Origin: Viola odorata
Lineage: Eukaryota; Streptophyta; Magnoliopsida; Malpighiales; Violaceae
Direction of reading: 5' to 3'
Assembly (NCBI GenBank): GCA_963691705.1
Contig: OY829542.1
Location: 54,353,002 to 54,417,001, forward strand
Length of the DNA stretch: 64,000 nt
Position 1 is the first letter of the stretch. Every line of letters begins with the position of its first letter. This document shows, piece after piece, positions 44,071 to 56,769 of this stretch. The notes beneath the pieces are model-generated. The model was not told the origin of the DNA, did not search any database, and saw only the letters and a list, made by a program, of their open reading frames with translations. The position numbers were made by a program, and so were the translations under genes.

Positions 44071-44257
44071 CTCCCTCCGGTTTGTTTTAAACGATTCTTA
44101 CTATTTGGGCACACATATTAAGAAATCTGGATAACTCACTATTTGAGATAATTTTACCTTGAATTTTTTTCAGGACGTACGTTAACGAAAAAAAGTACTG
44201 ATTTTTTTTGGGTCAAATAGTGAGTCATCCGGCCTCCTTAATAAAAACTAGAGAGAG
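44071..44257. mobile_element. Stowaway-like MITE (shorter, diverged)
   Basis: CTCCCTCCGGTTTG at the left and AACTAGAGAGAG at the right, TA on both sides, 187 bp. It shares the GGGTCAAATAGTGAGTCATC core with the others but lacks some of the middle. Confidence 0.75.
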
Positions 44258-45164
44258 TAAATATTATTATTTTTTTATTTAAAAAATAAGTATTTGAGAA
44301 CCACTTTTTAAATTTGTCCACATTTAATTAATTATTTCTTCAAAGAAAAAGAAATGACTGTATGATTAATTTTAAAAGATGAGCAAATATTTAGATAAAA
44401 ATAATAAATTGGTTTATTTTAAAAGCATATGGAATAAAAGTAGTAAGTTAAAATATAGAGCAAAAAAGGAAATAGTAGGAACCAACCGGGAAACTTGGCT
44501 ATTAAGAAGTATAAAAATTGAGAAAAAGAAGTTAATTACTTGTATGGCCACGTATGACTCGTCGTGCTTTAGCAACATCCATGGGAATGGGAGGAGAACT
44601 TGGAGGAAAAATTAAAGTGTTCATGCATGCATGTCAGGTCGTCTAGACTGGTGATGTAATTAAGTTCCAATCATGTTTGTTTTACAGTAATTTTTAACCA
44701 ACTCAATTTCTACTCCCAATCCACTTTTATAACATTACGACAATTAAGCCACCATCCTCGTCAGCGAGTACAGTTCCTCTCCAGTCTCCACTCATTCTAA
44801 GCGCGTGCGCATCAGTCACGCGAAGCTCATGAATATAGTAGAAGATTCCGTCCGTCGTGCATCACCGAAAAAAGAAAAGTGGAAAAAAAGAAAGAGCAAC
44901 AACCAACAGATATGTGGGACCCAATTTTAATAAATTTAAACCCAGAAATCAAATTTAAAAGGATTAGTGCCAGGCTGCCCGGCTAGGATGGGACACGTGA
45001 TTAGGCACCAGATTAGTGCGACTTTAGCCGTAGAAAAGCAAAGCCAAGCCGCTTTTATTGGCTGCTGGGTATGTATATAAAACGCATGCATAAAACATAA
45101 AACGTTAACTCACGATTATACATAGACGCTTTTTAGGGTTTATTTATTGCTATGTAAGTTAATA

Positions 45165-45278
45165 CTCCCTCCCTTACTGAATAATTGTCGCGCACGCATA
45201 CTAATATTGGCCGAATGACTCACTATTTGATCCCAAAAAAATTCGTACTTTTTTTGTGCGCGACAATTATTCAAAGAG
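45165..45278. mobile_element. short Stowaway-like MITE
   Basis: 114 bp between TA dinucleotides. The ends are inverted copies around GAATAATTGTCGCGCA, and the middle keeps CCGAATGACTCACTATTTGA. The right end reads CAAAGAG rather than GGGAG. Confidence 0.7.
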
Positions 45279-46117
45279 TAGTATTTTTAAAATTTAAAAT
45301 ATTAAAACTGTTTAATTTATAATTACCAACTCTAATATGTTTTTTTAGGGTGTAAGAAAAGGTTGGGTTTTTTAGGGTGTAAGAATAGGATCCATAACTA
45401 GTTCACGATTTTTCCGATCAGACTAGCCGGTTCAGTCCGGTTATTACAATCATATTTTTAGCTTTTTACTAGTAGTTTTACTTAAATATACACATGTTAC
45501 TTTTATATCTTGATAATTATTTATTTTAAAAAAAATTAATATAACTTACTCCTTCTAGTCTTTTTTATCAGACATTTTATGTTGCCTCCGGCATGGGAAT
45601 TAAGGAATGCAATACTTATCTCAAAAAATTACCAAAAAGTTCTCTCTTCCTTTTCACTTCATTTCTCATAAGTCATAACTCATAAGAATCTAACACGAGA
45701 GTTTAAAAAAAGTATAAAATAGGGATAAGAAAGTAAAAAATAAAAAATTAGGTATTCGAGAACATAAAACGTCAGTTAATTTGAACCAAAATATAAGCCC
45801 ACAACGTTAGATAAAAAAGGCCAAAGGAAGTAAAATAAAAAGGATAAACTTTAATGATATAATGTTACATCAATTAGTAAAAATATTAGTATTATGGAGT
45901 TGATATCTCTAATATTTTTCGTTGTATTTCAGCGTTAAATCGCTTCATAAATATGGTGGTTATGTTCCACAAGTTTTCTAAGGGTTGATCGTACTAGGCT
46001 AATAGTACTTTTAGATTAATGTACCCATTATGTTAAGGTTCAATCTAAAAACTAAGGTTTCATCTATAAAACTGGACCAAAATTAATTAAAAGTTATTTT
46101 AGATATTTAAAATAATA

Positions 46118-46200
46118 CTCCCTCCGGTCGGAAATAAATGACGCTCTGGAGTGAAAAGCTTGCCTGGAATTAAATGACGTTCCCGACTATCAACACTAGC
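46118..46200. mobile_element. truncated Stowaway-like left end
   Basis: TA followed by CTCCCTCCGGTCGGAAATAA and ATGACG, as in the complete copies. The core and right end are missing. The right limit given is approximate. Confidence 0.4.
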
Positions 46201-46447
46201 GATGACGATGTTGTCCTTGCCTGCGTTTGCCGTAGGCGATGGCGGCTTCGGCTTGGCTCAACCATCGCAGCTGTGGTAAAGAGAAACAATTATCATCTCA
46301 AGGCGTTTGAAAATCAAATTTGAGAGGGAATGAAATGCTTCGCGTATTAATACCACCAAAAATCCCTTTTCCACAACCACCACTCTCATTTTGCCTCAGT
46401 ACACTTCTATCATTTGCACAATTAGGGTTTTAATTTCTACTCGGCCA

Positions 46448-46942
46448 ATGGAGAGTGTTGATTACCGGGATGATTCACAGAACGAGAGTTTTGTGTAATT
46501 TGATGATTCGATGCAAATGTTTGTAGCGGATTCAATTGAAGTTGCTGAGGTTGAAGATGATATGAATTTGATTGTGGAAGATACATATGATAGGGAAGAT
46601 GACATTGTGTTTGAAGAAAGGTCAGCCGCGTCCAAGGATGAGGATGTGTTAGGTTTGATTGTTCATGAAGAGGATGAAGTTTTGTGCCGTGTGGCTAGCG
46701 AAGAAGATAGGATTTTGGGTTTGCATCATGGGCTACCTAAATGTGAACAAGGTGAGACTACTCCAAAGATTCCTCTTCTTCCTGACTTAAATCTACCTTC
46801 AAGCGAAGATACTGAGCTTGCAACAACATTCAACAGGGATAGAGATTTTCATCTCAATAAGTTACCAATTCGAGGTATGTATGGCATTGATAACCCTTTT
46901 TATGAAGAGAGCTTCATTATCCTTCTCCTTGGATTCTACTGA
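46448..46942 (+). pseudogene. acidic unrecognised ORF with an early in-frame stop
   Basis: ATG at 46448 gives MESVDYRDDSQNESFV, then TAA at 46496-46498, after which the same frame continues open (FDDSMQMFVADSIEVAEVED) to TGA at 46942. The 143-codon downstream part is strongly acidic (Asp/Glu runs), with the segment PKIPLLPDLNLPSSED. No known domain is visible. It could be the first exon of a larger gene, an LNL-containing regulator piece, or a transposon-related remnant. GC content is higher than the flanks, so it probably derives from a gene. Confidence 0.35.
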
Positions 46943-47210
46943 AAATTAGGGGGTTTTGTTTAGATAGAATGATTTTGAGTTTAATATGGCAAAGATTTGC
47001 AATCAATTTAGTTTTGACCATTAAATGCTCCTGTTGTAGTTTATGAGCTGCATTTACAATACATTTAGTTCAGCTTGTAACTCAGAATGTACAGTTTTGG
47101 TTGAATTAATGAATTGAAATTGCCAATGTCATTAGTATTTAACTTTGTAGGATTGGTTGTTCTTGAATGGTATGCTTGGATTTGTCCACCAGTATGCTTG
47201 AAAATTCCAG

Positions 47211-47625
47211 TATTTTTCAGTGGCAAAATGCCTCGTTCCAGGTGCCAGATAATAAACTTTGTAAACCTCTATGGAATTGAAATGTGGTGGTGTATTAACA
47301 AGTTTTACATTATTTTGCCAACAACTTGAACAGAATATATTGGAATTGAAATGTGGTGGTTTACCAAGTTGATTTTTTTACATCATTTTCCAGTGGCAAA
47401 ATGCCTTGTTCCAAGTTTGATTGGATTGTGCATAATTAACAAGTTTAACATTCATTTTGCCAACAACTTGAATAGAATATGTTGGAATTGAAATGTGGTG
47501 GTTTGCTAGGTTGATTATTTTACATCATTTTCCAGTGGCAAAATGCCCTGTTACAGGTTTGATTGGATTGTGCATAATTAACAAGTTTAATATTCATTTT
47601 GCCAACAACTTGAACATAAACATAT
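47211..47625 (+). repeat. 142-bp tandem repeat, about two and a half diverged copies
   Basis: The word TGGAATTGAAATGTGGTGGT starts at 47341 and 47483 (period 142), with an earlier partial copy at 47272. Each unit holds CAGTGGCAAAATGCC and CATTTTGCCAACAACTTGAA. No coding meaning is seen. Confidence 0.8.
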
Positions 47626-48542
47626 GGAATTGGTTGATGTTGGTTTAGTTTTTGAAGCCTAAACAGATGCATGGAAGTAACATATGATATTCATTAAAGA
47701 AGATAGACACAACTACAAAAATTAAAAGCAACAAAGACAACAAACGATCATTAAAAAAAAAATCTAATCCAAATTGGGAATGTCAAGCAAAGCATTCTCA
47801 AACTTTTATACATGTTATATATTTATTGATCGGGTACCGGTACTCAAAAATAGCTTTGGGTACCGTAAAAAAACCCTCCATAGGTATCCTCTAGTACATA
47901 GTTAGAGCATAAACTAAATTTGTCGTTATTTGGTCTTGAAAGTTTTCGTGGTTCTTAATTTAATTTTGTCATGCTATCTATTTTTAGGGATATTTTTTTT
48001 AGTAAAATTCTTGTTATACAAACTATTTTGGAAAATGCTTAGGTTATATTATTATTTTTATTTAAATAAATAATTACCAAGTGAATGTGAAGATAACACG
48101 TATATTTTTTATATAAAAGTTTATAAAAGTGTTTGTATCTCTGATACTGCTCTTTTTTTTATGCTTAGTCTCGTGTGAAAATTATAACTCACTAACAAAG
48201 TTATGGCTTAAACTAATAGCTTTAATTATTAAACGAAGAGGAAAAAGTTAATTTTTCAATTTTATTTACTTGTTAGTTATTTATTTAGCAATAAATTAAA
48301 CAAAAATTATAGTTTTCAAAATCTTACAAGTCAAACCTACCTGTTAAATTTGCAATTTAAAATTTTATAGTTTTTTAAAAGTTACAAATTTGATATATTT
48401 ATTGGTAAGAATCCAGAAAATAATGAAAATTGAAGATAAAATATAACAAATGTATAAATAGAAGTTCAACCGTGGAAGGTAAAAAGTTTAAGATTTTGAA
48501 GTTCAACTAGGGTTGAATCAAGTTCAATATAAGTAATAATGT

Positions 48543-48544
<2 letters not shown>

Positions 48545-48598
<54 letters not shown>
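48545..48598. repeat. (AT)n microsatellite, about 27 units
   Basis: An uninterrupted run of AT dinucleotides of about 54 bases. Such runs are polymorphic. Confidence 0.95.
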
Positions 48599-48599
<1 letters not shown>

Positions 48600-50692
48600 T
48601 CATTTTTTCTGAAAAAGTATAAACTTTTAATTAATTTAGTAAAGAATTATTAATTTTAAAGTTGATTACTAAATATAAAAATTAATTTGGCACGGTGACA
48701 ATTTAATGATTTATAACCTAAAAGTAAAAAAATTAGGAATAAATAGTTTTGTAGTTTGAAATAAATAAGAAATATGATAAAGAAATATATATAAAACTTC
48801 AAACAAGAAGTTATTGCTTTATCCAAACAGTTGATATTTGCTCAATTTTATTAGAAATATTTCCACGAAATTTGAGATCGATCATATTAGATCTAAAGTT
48901 ATGCTCATTTAAAATTTGAAGCAAGAAAAAAAAACCAACCGATCTAACTATAAAATCGGGTTAAGTTCGACTAATTCTATGATTCAACCAACCGAATTAT
49001 TAGATTTTTACCGGTTCAATTAAAATTTAATTTGATCCTGAAGTCTGATTGGTTCCTGATTTCACCGGTCAAATTAGACAGTCTGGTTTAATTTAAAAAC
49101 CTTGGTAAAAAATAGTAGTAATGAACTTATTCATATTTTTTTCAAATAATTTTTATTTAATGATTCCAAAAGGAAAGAATATTTTGTGAATCTAGTTTAA
49201 TTATTTACGTTACGCATTTTTATGCTTACTGGAAATGAATTGGTCCTCTTTTTTTAGAAAGTGACTTTTAGACGCCGCCAGAGTGAGAGGGAAAAAGGTG
49301 AAGAGAAAGAAAAGAAGTGGCAAATAAGTGAATTTAGTGAGCCGAAGTATTGGAGGTCTGGTTCCGAAAAAACTCAGTTAAGACTGGTATGATGAACCAA
49401 ATTTAAGCTTAGGTAGGTTTGGTTTCATGAGCCAATATCTAGAAAAAATTAATATTATATTATTTGAATAAGGGTTTTGAAACTTGGCTTGACCCGGTTG
49501 GGTCAACTCGGTTACCCCGCGACTAAGTGGGTTCCAGGTGGGGAGAAAGTCTTTTTTGAAAAACCCAACTGAAACTCGGGTAAAAAATCAGCAATTCGGC
49601 TGATCCGGACACGAGTTTCTAGATTGACCTGGTCAGTTTATTTTTAAAAAAATTAAGTTGTTTGTTATCTCTAGTTTCAATTTTCGGAGGTTTTAAATAA
49701 ACTATTTGAGTTTATGGTCATTTTTTCAATAATCAAGTATTTTTTTTTATAAATCAAATGAATTTATTAATTTTATGATCCTATTTAGGTCATATTTGAG
49801 TTTAGTGTCATTTTTACATCGACTTCGATTTACCCCCAGTTGTTCCCTTAATCCCTTCCCGAGTTGGGTATGAAAACCTTAAATTGAATGTAGTATTCTT
49901 TCTGTTCAAATCTAGTTATCGTAAAAAATAATAAAACAAGAACCAATTTAATGATTTTACATTTAAAAAGCATATTTTTTACATTGAAAACTATAATTTT
50001 AAAAAATAAAACAAAAATATATATGGCATAATATGGAGAGAGTACTTGCTTTTAATTATCTATTGCGGGCTATATAGCACAATATGATGAGTAATTATAT
50101 AATACATTTAGATGAAAAGAGGCCAAGGCCAAGGCCAAGGCCAAAGCCAAGTGGCACCAGGGTAGAGACATCGGTGCATGAAAGTGACGGGAGCGCAAAA
50201 TCTGGCCGTGCTTTTGGCGAGTGGGCCCAGCACTGACATGTGGCCACATCATTCTTACCCCCTTCACAGGTGTCATCATTTTAATACTCGTGTAGCCTCC
50301 ACCAACACGTGTTCTCCGTAACGCAAAATACCTATTCTATACTTCCACCATCGCACCAACCAACCCCTTCCATTACAACATTACACTTCTCCCTCTCCCC
50401 TTCATTTTTCCCAACCCCATCTTATATTAATTCAAAAAATATATTTAGATTCGTTGTTTTAATCTTTAGCCATAAAAATCAATTCAATTCAACATATAAG
50501 TACGTAATTTATTAATTATTTCTCGAATTATAAAAATATTCATAGAAACTCGAGCTTAAAATCAAGGTCGGATCCTAATTTCTTATTTGCAAGTGTTTTA
50601 TATTTAAATGAATACTAGTGTTGATTCCTGATTCAACAACCTACTTATCGGTTTTACCTTGTTAAACACGTCTTCTATGTCATATCAAACTC

Positions 50693-50701
50693 CTATAAAT
50701 A
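50693..50701 (+). promoter_or_regulatory. probable TATA box of the trehalose-phosphatase gene
   Basis: CTATAAATA is followed about 30 bases later by a pyrimidine-rich stretch with CAATCACTTCC, suiting a transcription start near 50725. It lies 2.7 kb before the ATG, which requires a leader intron. Confidence 0.4.
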
Positions 50702-50724
50702 CCCATTGTTTTCGCAATCACTTC

Positions 50725-51009
50725 CTTCCCTTCTCTTTTTCCTCTCCCGTGTATCAAAAAGTCTTTTTGCTTACCATTTCCATCTAATTTGCTCCCCATT
50801 TCCTTCCTCCACTTTTCTTCCTTTTTGCGTTCGTGTATAAATCAAAATACACAACGCATAAATTAAACAGATCTTATAAAAATAATTAATTAATTTCCCA
50901 TTAATCTTAATCTGGGTTCTTTAATTTGGGTTTTGAGGAAGAACTGCATTTTAGAGATCAGTTCCTGTCTGGGGAAAAAGGGGAAAAAAGAGACAGCCAC
51001 GTGGATTAG
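50725..51009 (+). other. probable 5' leader exon of the trehalose-phosphatase gene
   Basis: A pyrimidine-rich untranslated block ends in GTGGATTAG followed by GTATGTTG, a good donor. Plant TPP genes often have leader introns. The sequence to 53370 has no other gene; a further leader exon probably lies within 52990-53370 (acceptors near 52995 and 53179). The link to the TPP coding part is inferred from position. Confidence 0.4.
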
Positions 51010-53370
51010 GTATGTTGTCTTTTCTCTCTTGTTAATTATTTTTATTCTTGAATCTCTTGCTAGTTCTCATGTGCAATGCTGTTCTTATTTTAATTTTTTT
51101 TTTGTCTTGTTGTTGTTATTATTATTTATCTTTTAATCAGATTAATTTAAATTTTAAAGCTCCTGGGTTAAAGAAGATCTGTAATGGCTTTTAATTTAGG
51201 TTTATTTCTGCAGGTCATACATGCAAAAAACCCATGTTTTTAAAATTGTTATCCAGCACCAATTCTCAATCTTTTTCTTAAAAATTAGGGTTATTCAAGT
51301 GTTCTTCCATTGCTCCCTAATTTTTGTTTTCTGGAATAATTTCTTTTATTTTGTGTTTTAAGTTCAAATTCCTATTTTGCAGACAACCTTTCGGGTAAGA
51401 TTCAAAGCCGAGTCATATATGTGCTTATATGTATTTTATGATTTTGGGTTTTAGCAGCAAGCTAGGGATCTCTATGATCAGTAAAAACTTATAATTACTT
51501 GCTTTTGATATCGTTCGTGTTGGATCCCACTGCGAGTGGGTATAATAAATTGCAGAGTACAAAAACATCCCATTCATGATAGATTGACCTTTTTCATCTG
51601 TAGTTATTGTTAATAATCGTAATTAAGTAGGTAACTAGTCGGTTTCGGTGCAAAAAAGCGTTTCATAGGTTATGTAACCTGACCACCCTGGAATGGAGGA
51701 GAAACTGCAGACACGCTAAATGCTAGTTTTATTTAATTATTTAATAATAATTTCCCTTAAAATATAGTGTTTTTTTAAAAAAATCTTGGGCCTAATAATT
51801 AGTTGTGGAATGACTGGAAGACTTGACCAAGTGTTAGATGAGTGGGATATACACGGTCCATCTGATTTAGTCTCTTAACCATTCAAGGGTCCCCATGACC
51901 AAACCCAAAAAAAGTCTTGTTTTGTTTTCGCACACTGGTTGATGCATGCCTCTGTGATAGATGTCCTGAGTTTGATCCATAAAAAAGACCTTGTTCTGGG
52001 TTGTGTTTCAATTTGGAATATTCAGAATTATTCACACACAGAACGATCCTATAATTACCAATGAGTTTATAGCTATACGGGATCTTGAGTTCGAGTCTCT
52101 TGATTTACAATTTTATTTATGAAGAAACAAAAAGTTCAATAGTTTGATGAGTTGAGAGTTTTATTATATGCAATGTCAAAATCGATGTAGGAAAAATGAA
52201 ATTGTCAGTTTACATCTGTATATGCTTGATTGTTATTGTTTGTGACACAAACTATGGAACATTGAAAGTGATATTTTACATCTAAAAACCTTGTACAGAC
52301 ACAGGTGAACATTGGTCCACCATCTGCATCCTATACACTATAATACAATTTATAGAGCTTGATCCTACGTACATTGATGCCCCATGTATACATATAAGCA
52401 TTATTATCTCTAGAAATCGAGGATGTGTGCTTGTCATCATCTAACACCCTTCATTGAATGCTGACAAAAACAGATGACGACACATGTTGTAGTTGATGCT
52501 TTTTTAAATTGTTGAACATTTAAGAGAAGGGTTTCAATTATATTAGTTTAACTGACAGTCGCTAGAAGTTTGTTGTTTATTGGGTTTCATTATTGTTATG
52601 AACTATTATGATGTGTTTCTATTCTGTACTCGAGGTGTAGGTGATTGGTGTCCTTTTAATTCTTTTTGGTTAGAACTAGGTATGCCTTGAAAATTGCACA
52701 ATTATGTTGCTTTGTCATTTATTTTTGCACTTAGATTCATGATTATCTTCACCTAAAGCTTTAGAGCTAAGAGATTCTTGCCTCTGCACTGGTATTTGCT
52801 TGCTTCATCGATTATGGACTCGTTAACTAGATAGTATATATACTACATTTTGTCCTTTGGCTTCGACTATGTTACTTTCGACACTACCAATTTGTTGTCT
52901 AGTTGCTTTTAATTCACTCACGAGAGTTCGTTAGTGTTGTTGATAAAGCAATGATCTCTGACTAAATTTGCGTTTCCTCGTGATCTGTCGAGCAGATATT
53001 TGGAGATATTATTTGAAGGATCATTCTGCGAATAATGTTCAGACACTTCACATAAATGTTGGTTAGCTTTAGAGATGAAAAGGTAAGTGTGGCTTTGAAT
53101 ATACGTGCTCTGCTTGAACGCATTTTCATGTTTTGCTGCAATTTTAGTTTGGATTTTAAAGCTTTGTTGTCGCTGCAGTTTTCAGGAAGTCTATGCTTAA
53201 TGGACTGTTTTACCAGTAGTAGCGACAAGAAAACTTTGAAGAGGTGGTTTTTCATTGACAAGAGGGTTGGGTGAAAACGTATTCTATACAAGTGTTTAAA
53301 TCAGTGTTTGGCGAATTGTTGTGGTGTGTAAGTTATACAATACAAGTACTTTGCAAGTAGTCCGGTTTCA
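51010..53370 (+). other. probable leader intron and untranslated leader of the TPP gene
   Basis: T-rich, intron-like sequence with no supportable coding region. Short frames here are not conserved-looking. The last part before 53371 is probably exonic leader. Confidence 0.4.
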
Positions 53371-55574
53371 ATGGAGTTGAAGTCAAGTCTTTCATCACCT
53401 GTTCTCACCAATACTTCAACGTTAAACAACTCCAGACTTGGCATTCATGCAAATCTGTTACCTTACTCTCAATCCGTAGCTCCGTTCTCCTCCGGCAAGT
53501 ACATTAACATTCCTAGGAAAAAGCCAGGAAAGCTTGATGATGTTTTATCCAACGGATGGTTGGATGCTATGAGGTCCTCGTCTCCCACTCGGAAGAGGAT
53601 CATTAAGGATCTCAGTGTCGAGGTTACTTCAGATGATGCAGATATTGCTTACTTTTCTTGGATGGTGCGTAGGCTGCACTGTTGATAATTTCACATACTG
53701 CACTTGCAAAGAAGTTTGTTGTTGCATTCCGATGCTGCTCCATTTTCAAAAGATTCCTGATCAATTTTTAGTATGTTAAGATATTGATTCCAATTGTTTT
53801 ATCTATCCATAATTCTTTTTCTTTTGTTTTATTTTGCAGCTTAAGTATCCATCAGCACTCATCTCCTTTGAGCAAATCACAAAATTTGCTAAAAACAAGA
53901 AGATGGCTATTTTTCTCGACTATGATGGGACACTTTCTCCAATAGTAGATAACCCAGATGAAGCCCACATGTCTAATGATGTAAGAGTTGCTTCTAACTT
54001 GAATCGAGTGTTTTATGGTCTTCTAGCCTCCTGATCTTTGCACCTTGTGTTTCTCCCTTGAAACTGACATTATATTATTTCCAGATGCGTTCTGCTGTAA
54101 GAAATGTTTCAAAATATTTTCCAACTGCTATTATTAGTGGGAGAAGCCGTGATATGGTAAGTGGAGGATTTCTCAGTCCTAACATTACAAGATTTTTTTG
54201 CCATGGGCTCTCGAGTTGCTCATTTCACTCAACTTTTCCAGGTTTCTAAGATGGTAGGACTAACAGAACTCTACTACGCCGGTAGCCACGGGATGGACAT
54301 TGTGGGCCCTATCGGTCAAACAAAATCCAATGACGGAGAAAATAGTATCAAATCTACTGACAAACAGGTACTTTGGATGATCTTCCGTATAGATTACCTA
54401 GGTCCATTAATATGGTCGGTAGTTACAATTTTTGACACTGCTATTTCTCTGTTTTGTTGTCACAGGGTAAGGAGTTAAACCTATTCCAACCGGCCATAGA
54501 GTTCATACCTATGATCGATGAGGTGCATGAATGTTTTGGTTTCATTGATGAGTTTCTATTCGTAACAGTATGGGAGTCTAAACTAATACCATTGTGATTT
54601 TCATGCAGGTTTTTAGAATCCTTGTCGAGAGTACTAAAGATGTCAAAGGCGTAAAGGTTGAGAATCACAAATTTTGTACCTCTGTACATTACCGTAATGT
54701 AGAAGAAAAGGTTAGAAACAATGAGCTAGTATAGTTGAATTATCCATCATCTTTATTTTGGCCAACAAGTCTGAAGAACTGATGTGTTTCTGTTTGCATC
54801 AGAATTGGCGCACGATTGCGCAATGTGTTCATGATATTCTAAAAGACTACCCTCGACTACGATTAACTCACGGACGGAAGGTTTGTTTGCAAATTGGATA
54901 CTATTAATGATGTCGTTCTTCATCCAACTTTACTCAATTACGATCAGCACTAATTTTCGGAATTCCTTTGATGTATGTTAAGGTTTTAGAGATCCGCCCA
55001 ATAATTGACTGGAATAAAGGGAAAGCTGTTGAATTTCTGCTCGAGTCTCTAGGTAGAAAGATATTTGAACTCTTGGTTTATTCACGAGCATTCCATTCGA
55101 TTAAAATATGTTATTTGTTCACCAACCGAGCATCATTTTTCCATTTTCAAATTGGGTTTGCAGGGCTTAGTGATAGCGAAGATGTGCTTCCGATTTATAT
55201 CGGTGATGATAGAACGGATGAGGATGCACTCAAGGTATATCTATACACGATGGACAAGTTAGTTACCGCTTGTAATTCTTGAGTGCTAACTTTTTTGTAA
55301 TAACTTGGCATTACATCAGGTGTTAAGGGAGGGGAACCGAGGTTATGGAATTCTGGTGTCGTCAACTCCTAAAGAAACCAATGCACTTTACTCCCTTAGA
55401 GACCCGACGGAGGTGAGCTTTCTGCTTCTGCATAGCTTACTACTGTGTATAGTCATTTTTTTATGTCATGCTCTAACATTCAATTACATTCAGGTGATGA
55501 AATTTCTGAAAGCACTGGTGAGATGGAAGAAGCAAGCAGAGTGTCGGCGTGTGAATGATAGGAAAAGCATTTGA
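53371..55574 (+). CDS. trehalose-6-phosphate phosphatase (TPP), 11 exons
   Basis: It removes phosphate from trehalose-6-phosphate, giving trehalose and lowering the sugar signal T6P. Exons: 53371-53664, 53840-53980, 54085-54156, 54242-54367, 54466-54522, 54609-54710, 54803-54880, 54983-55052, 55164-55234, 55320-55412, 55494-55574. All are GT-AG and total 1185 bases (394 residues), normal for plant TPPs. The N-terminal 100 residues are Ser/Asn-rich and variable, as usual. HAD-phosphatase motifs are complete: [12 protein letters not shown] (exon 2, nucleophile Asp), IISGRSRDM (exon 3), the TPP-specific [10 protein letters not shown] (exon 4), [12 protein letters not shown] (exon 6), [17 protein letters not shown] (exon 8) and [11 protein letters not shown] (exon 9). 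The 3' UTR extends to about 55920. The gene appears intact. Confidence 0.95.
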
Positions 55575-56006
55575 TGTGGCTACCAAACTTAAGTTTTTGC
55601 CGATCCCAGTTGCTGTAACTGAATTGTTAATTTGCACTCTTAAGTTGACATTTTCCCAAATAGGGTCAGCTTATCTGTCAAAAAAAATCTTGATTTTTCT
55701 TTTTTGGTGGTCTGACTCTCATTTAGGAACTCACATGCCTGATCTTTTTCAACTTTTCAGGCTGAGTTTTGATTATGATTTTGATTTATTTATTTAAGAA
55801 TGTTCCAGCAGATTCGGAGACCGAACCTGTTGCAGAAAGCCTGTTATCTGCTGAATAAGTCTTGAGTTTATGGTTTCTTGTTTTTTACTGTAATGGTCGG
55901 CCACTTATGTGAATGAAAGCAAATCCGTGCTCTTTTTTGTGTTGTATGGACACTTTGTTTTCGTAGATGTTACTTATAAACCTCCTTTTACATTACGAGG
56001 CACAGA

Positions 56007-56210
56007 CATCTCGTTTTGATGGTGTATTTTGTGTCGGACACCGACACAGGGCGAGCACTCACATTGAAAGGCGTTGAATTCGCTACTTGGTTGTACTTCC
56101 CATCTCGTTTTGATGGTGTATTTTGTGTCGGATTTGTTTTTGACGCCGAAACAGGGCGAGGACTCACATCGAAAGGCGTTGAATTCGCTACTTGGTTGTA
56201 CTTCCCAGTA
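56007..56210. repeat. 94-bp tandem duplication downstream of TPP
   Basis: A unit beginning CATCTCGTTTTGATGGTGTA starts at 56007 and again at 56101. The second copy carries a short insertion (GATTTGTTTTTGACGCCG). Both units end GAATTCGCTACTTGGTTGTA. Frames are open on both strands across it, but the repeat alone explains that. Confidence 0.85.
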
Positions 56211-56769
56211 ACTAATGGATAGAGAGAGTCTTGAAACTCTCTCTTTCTTTCTTTTCATTGTAAATAAAAATGGAAAGTTAAAAGTAATTCTTCTCGCATT
56301 GCAAATTTCGTTTTCAATACTGGACACGGGCGGAGCCAGCTAGGAAGTATACGTCGATAGGAAACAGTCCGATTTGTCCCATCTCATTTTTGGTTTCTTT
56401 TGTGAATCGGATTCAACCCATGGGGCGCTTTTACTCTTCTAGGCCGTTTTGCCACTGTATGCTCGAGGAAACAAGAGAGAATTTTATAAACTTGAGGCGT
56501 TTCGTGTTGTTTTTATTTCTGTTTTATAAAAATTCGTGTTTGGTAAATCTATTTCTTGTTTTCTATTTATTTTTTGTTTTAATCAATAGAATTATAAATT
56601 TAAAAACCAGCCGCATAATTCCACAAAACAGCATCTGTTTCTGTCCCCACCAAAATTATCTCACCTTATAAAAGAGTTATAAATATTAAAAACCACTCTA
56701 ACTGATCCATATTCCATAGTTTAACAGAACCGGTACACTCTCCACCTGGAACAAAAAAGAAACATAATC

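Larger units (their letters stand above)
42531..46447. other. spacer with several Stowaway-like MITEs
   Basis: Between the MITEs listed separately there is only AT-rich DNA and short non-coding pieces. A 37-aa-scale frame near 44380-44610 has no family resemblance. A CG-containing stretch at 44750-45060 may be a relic promoter but no gene follows. Confidence 0.45.
46943..50690. other. gene-free spacer
   Basis: AT-rich throughout, with no supportable gene. It contains the 142-bp repeat and the AT microsatellite listed separately. A possible hAT-like MITE spans about 49469-49881 (ends TAAGGGTTTTGAAAC and GAAAACCTTA) without a matching 8-bp duplication. A short AAGGCC hexamer run lies at about 50121-50150. 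Confidence 0.5.

Noticed and set aside
44379..44615. 78-codon basic frame near 44380
   Set aside because: Lys/Asn-rich composition mirrors AT-rich DNA and nothing supports expression.
49469..49881. hAT-like MITE (ends TAAGGGTTTTGAAAC and GAAAACCTTA)
   Set aside because: Terminal similarity is only about ten bases and the 8-bp flanks do not match, so it is not called as an element.
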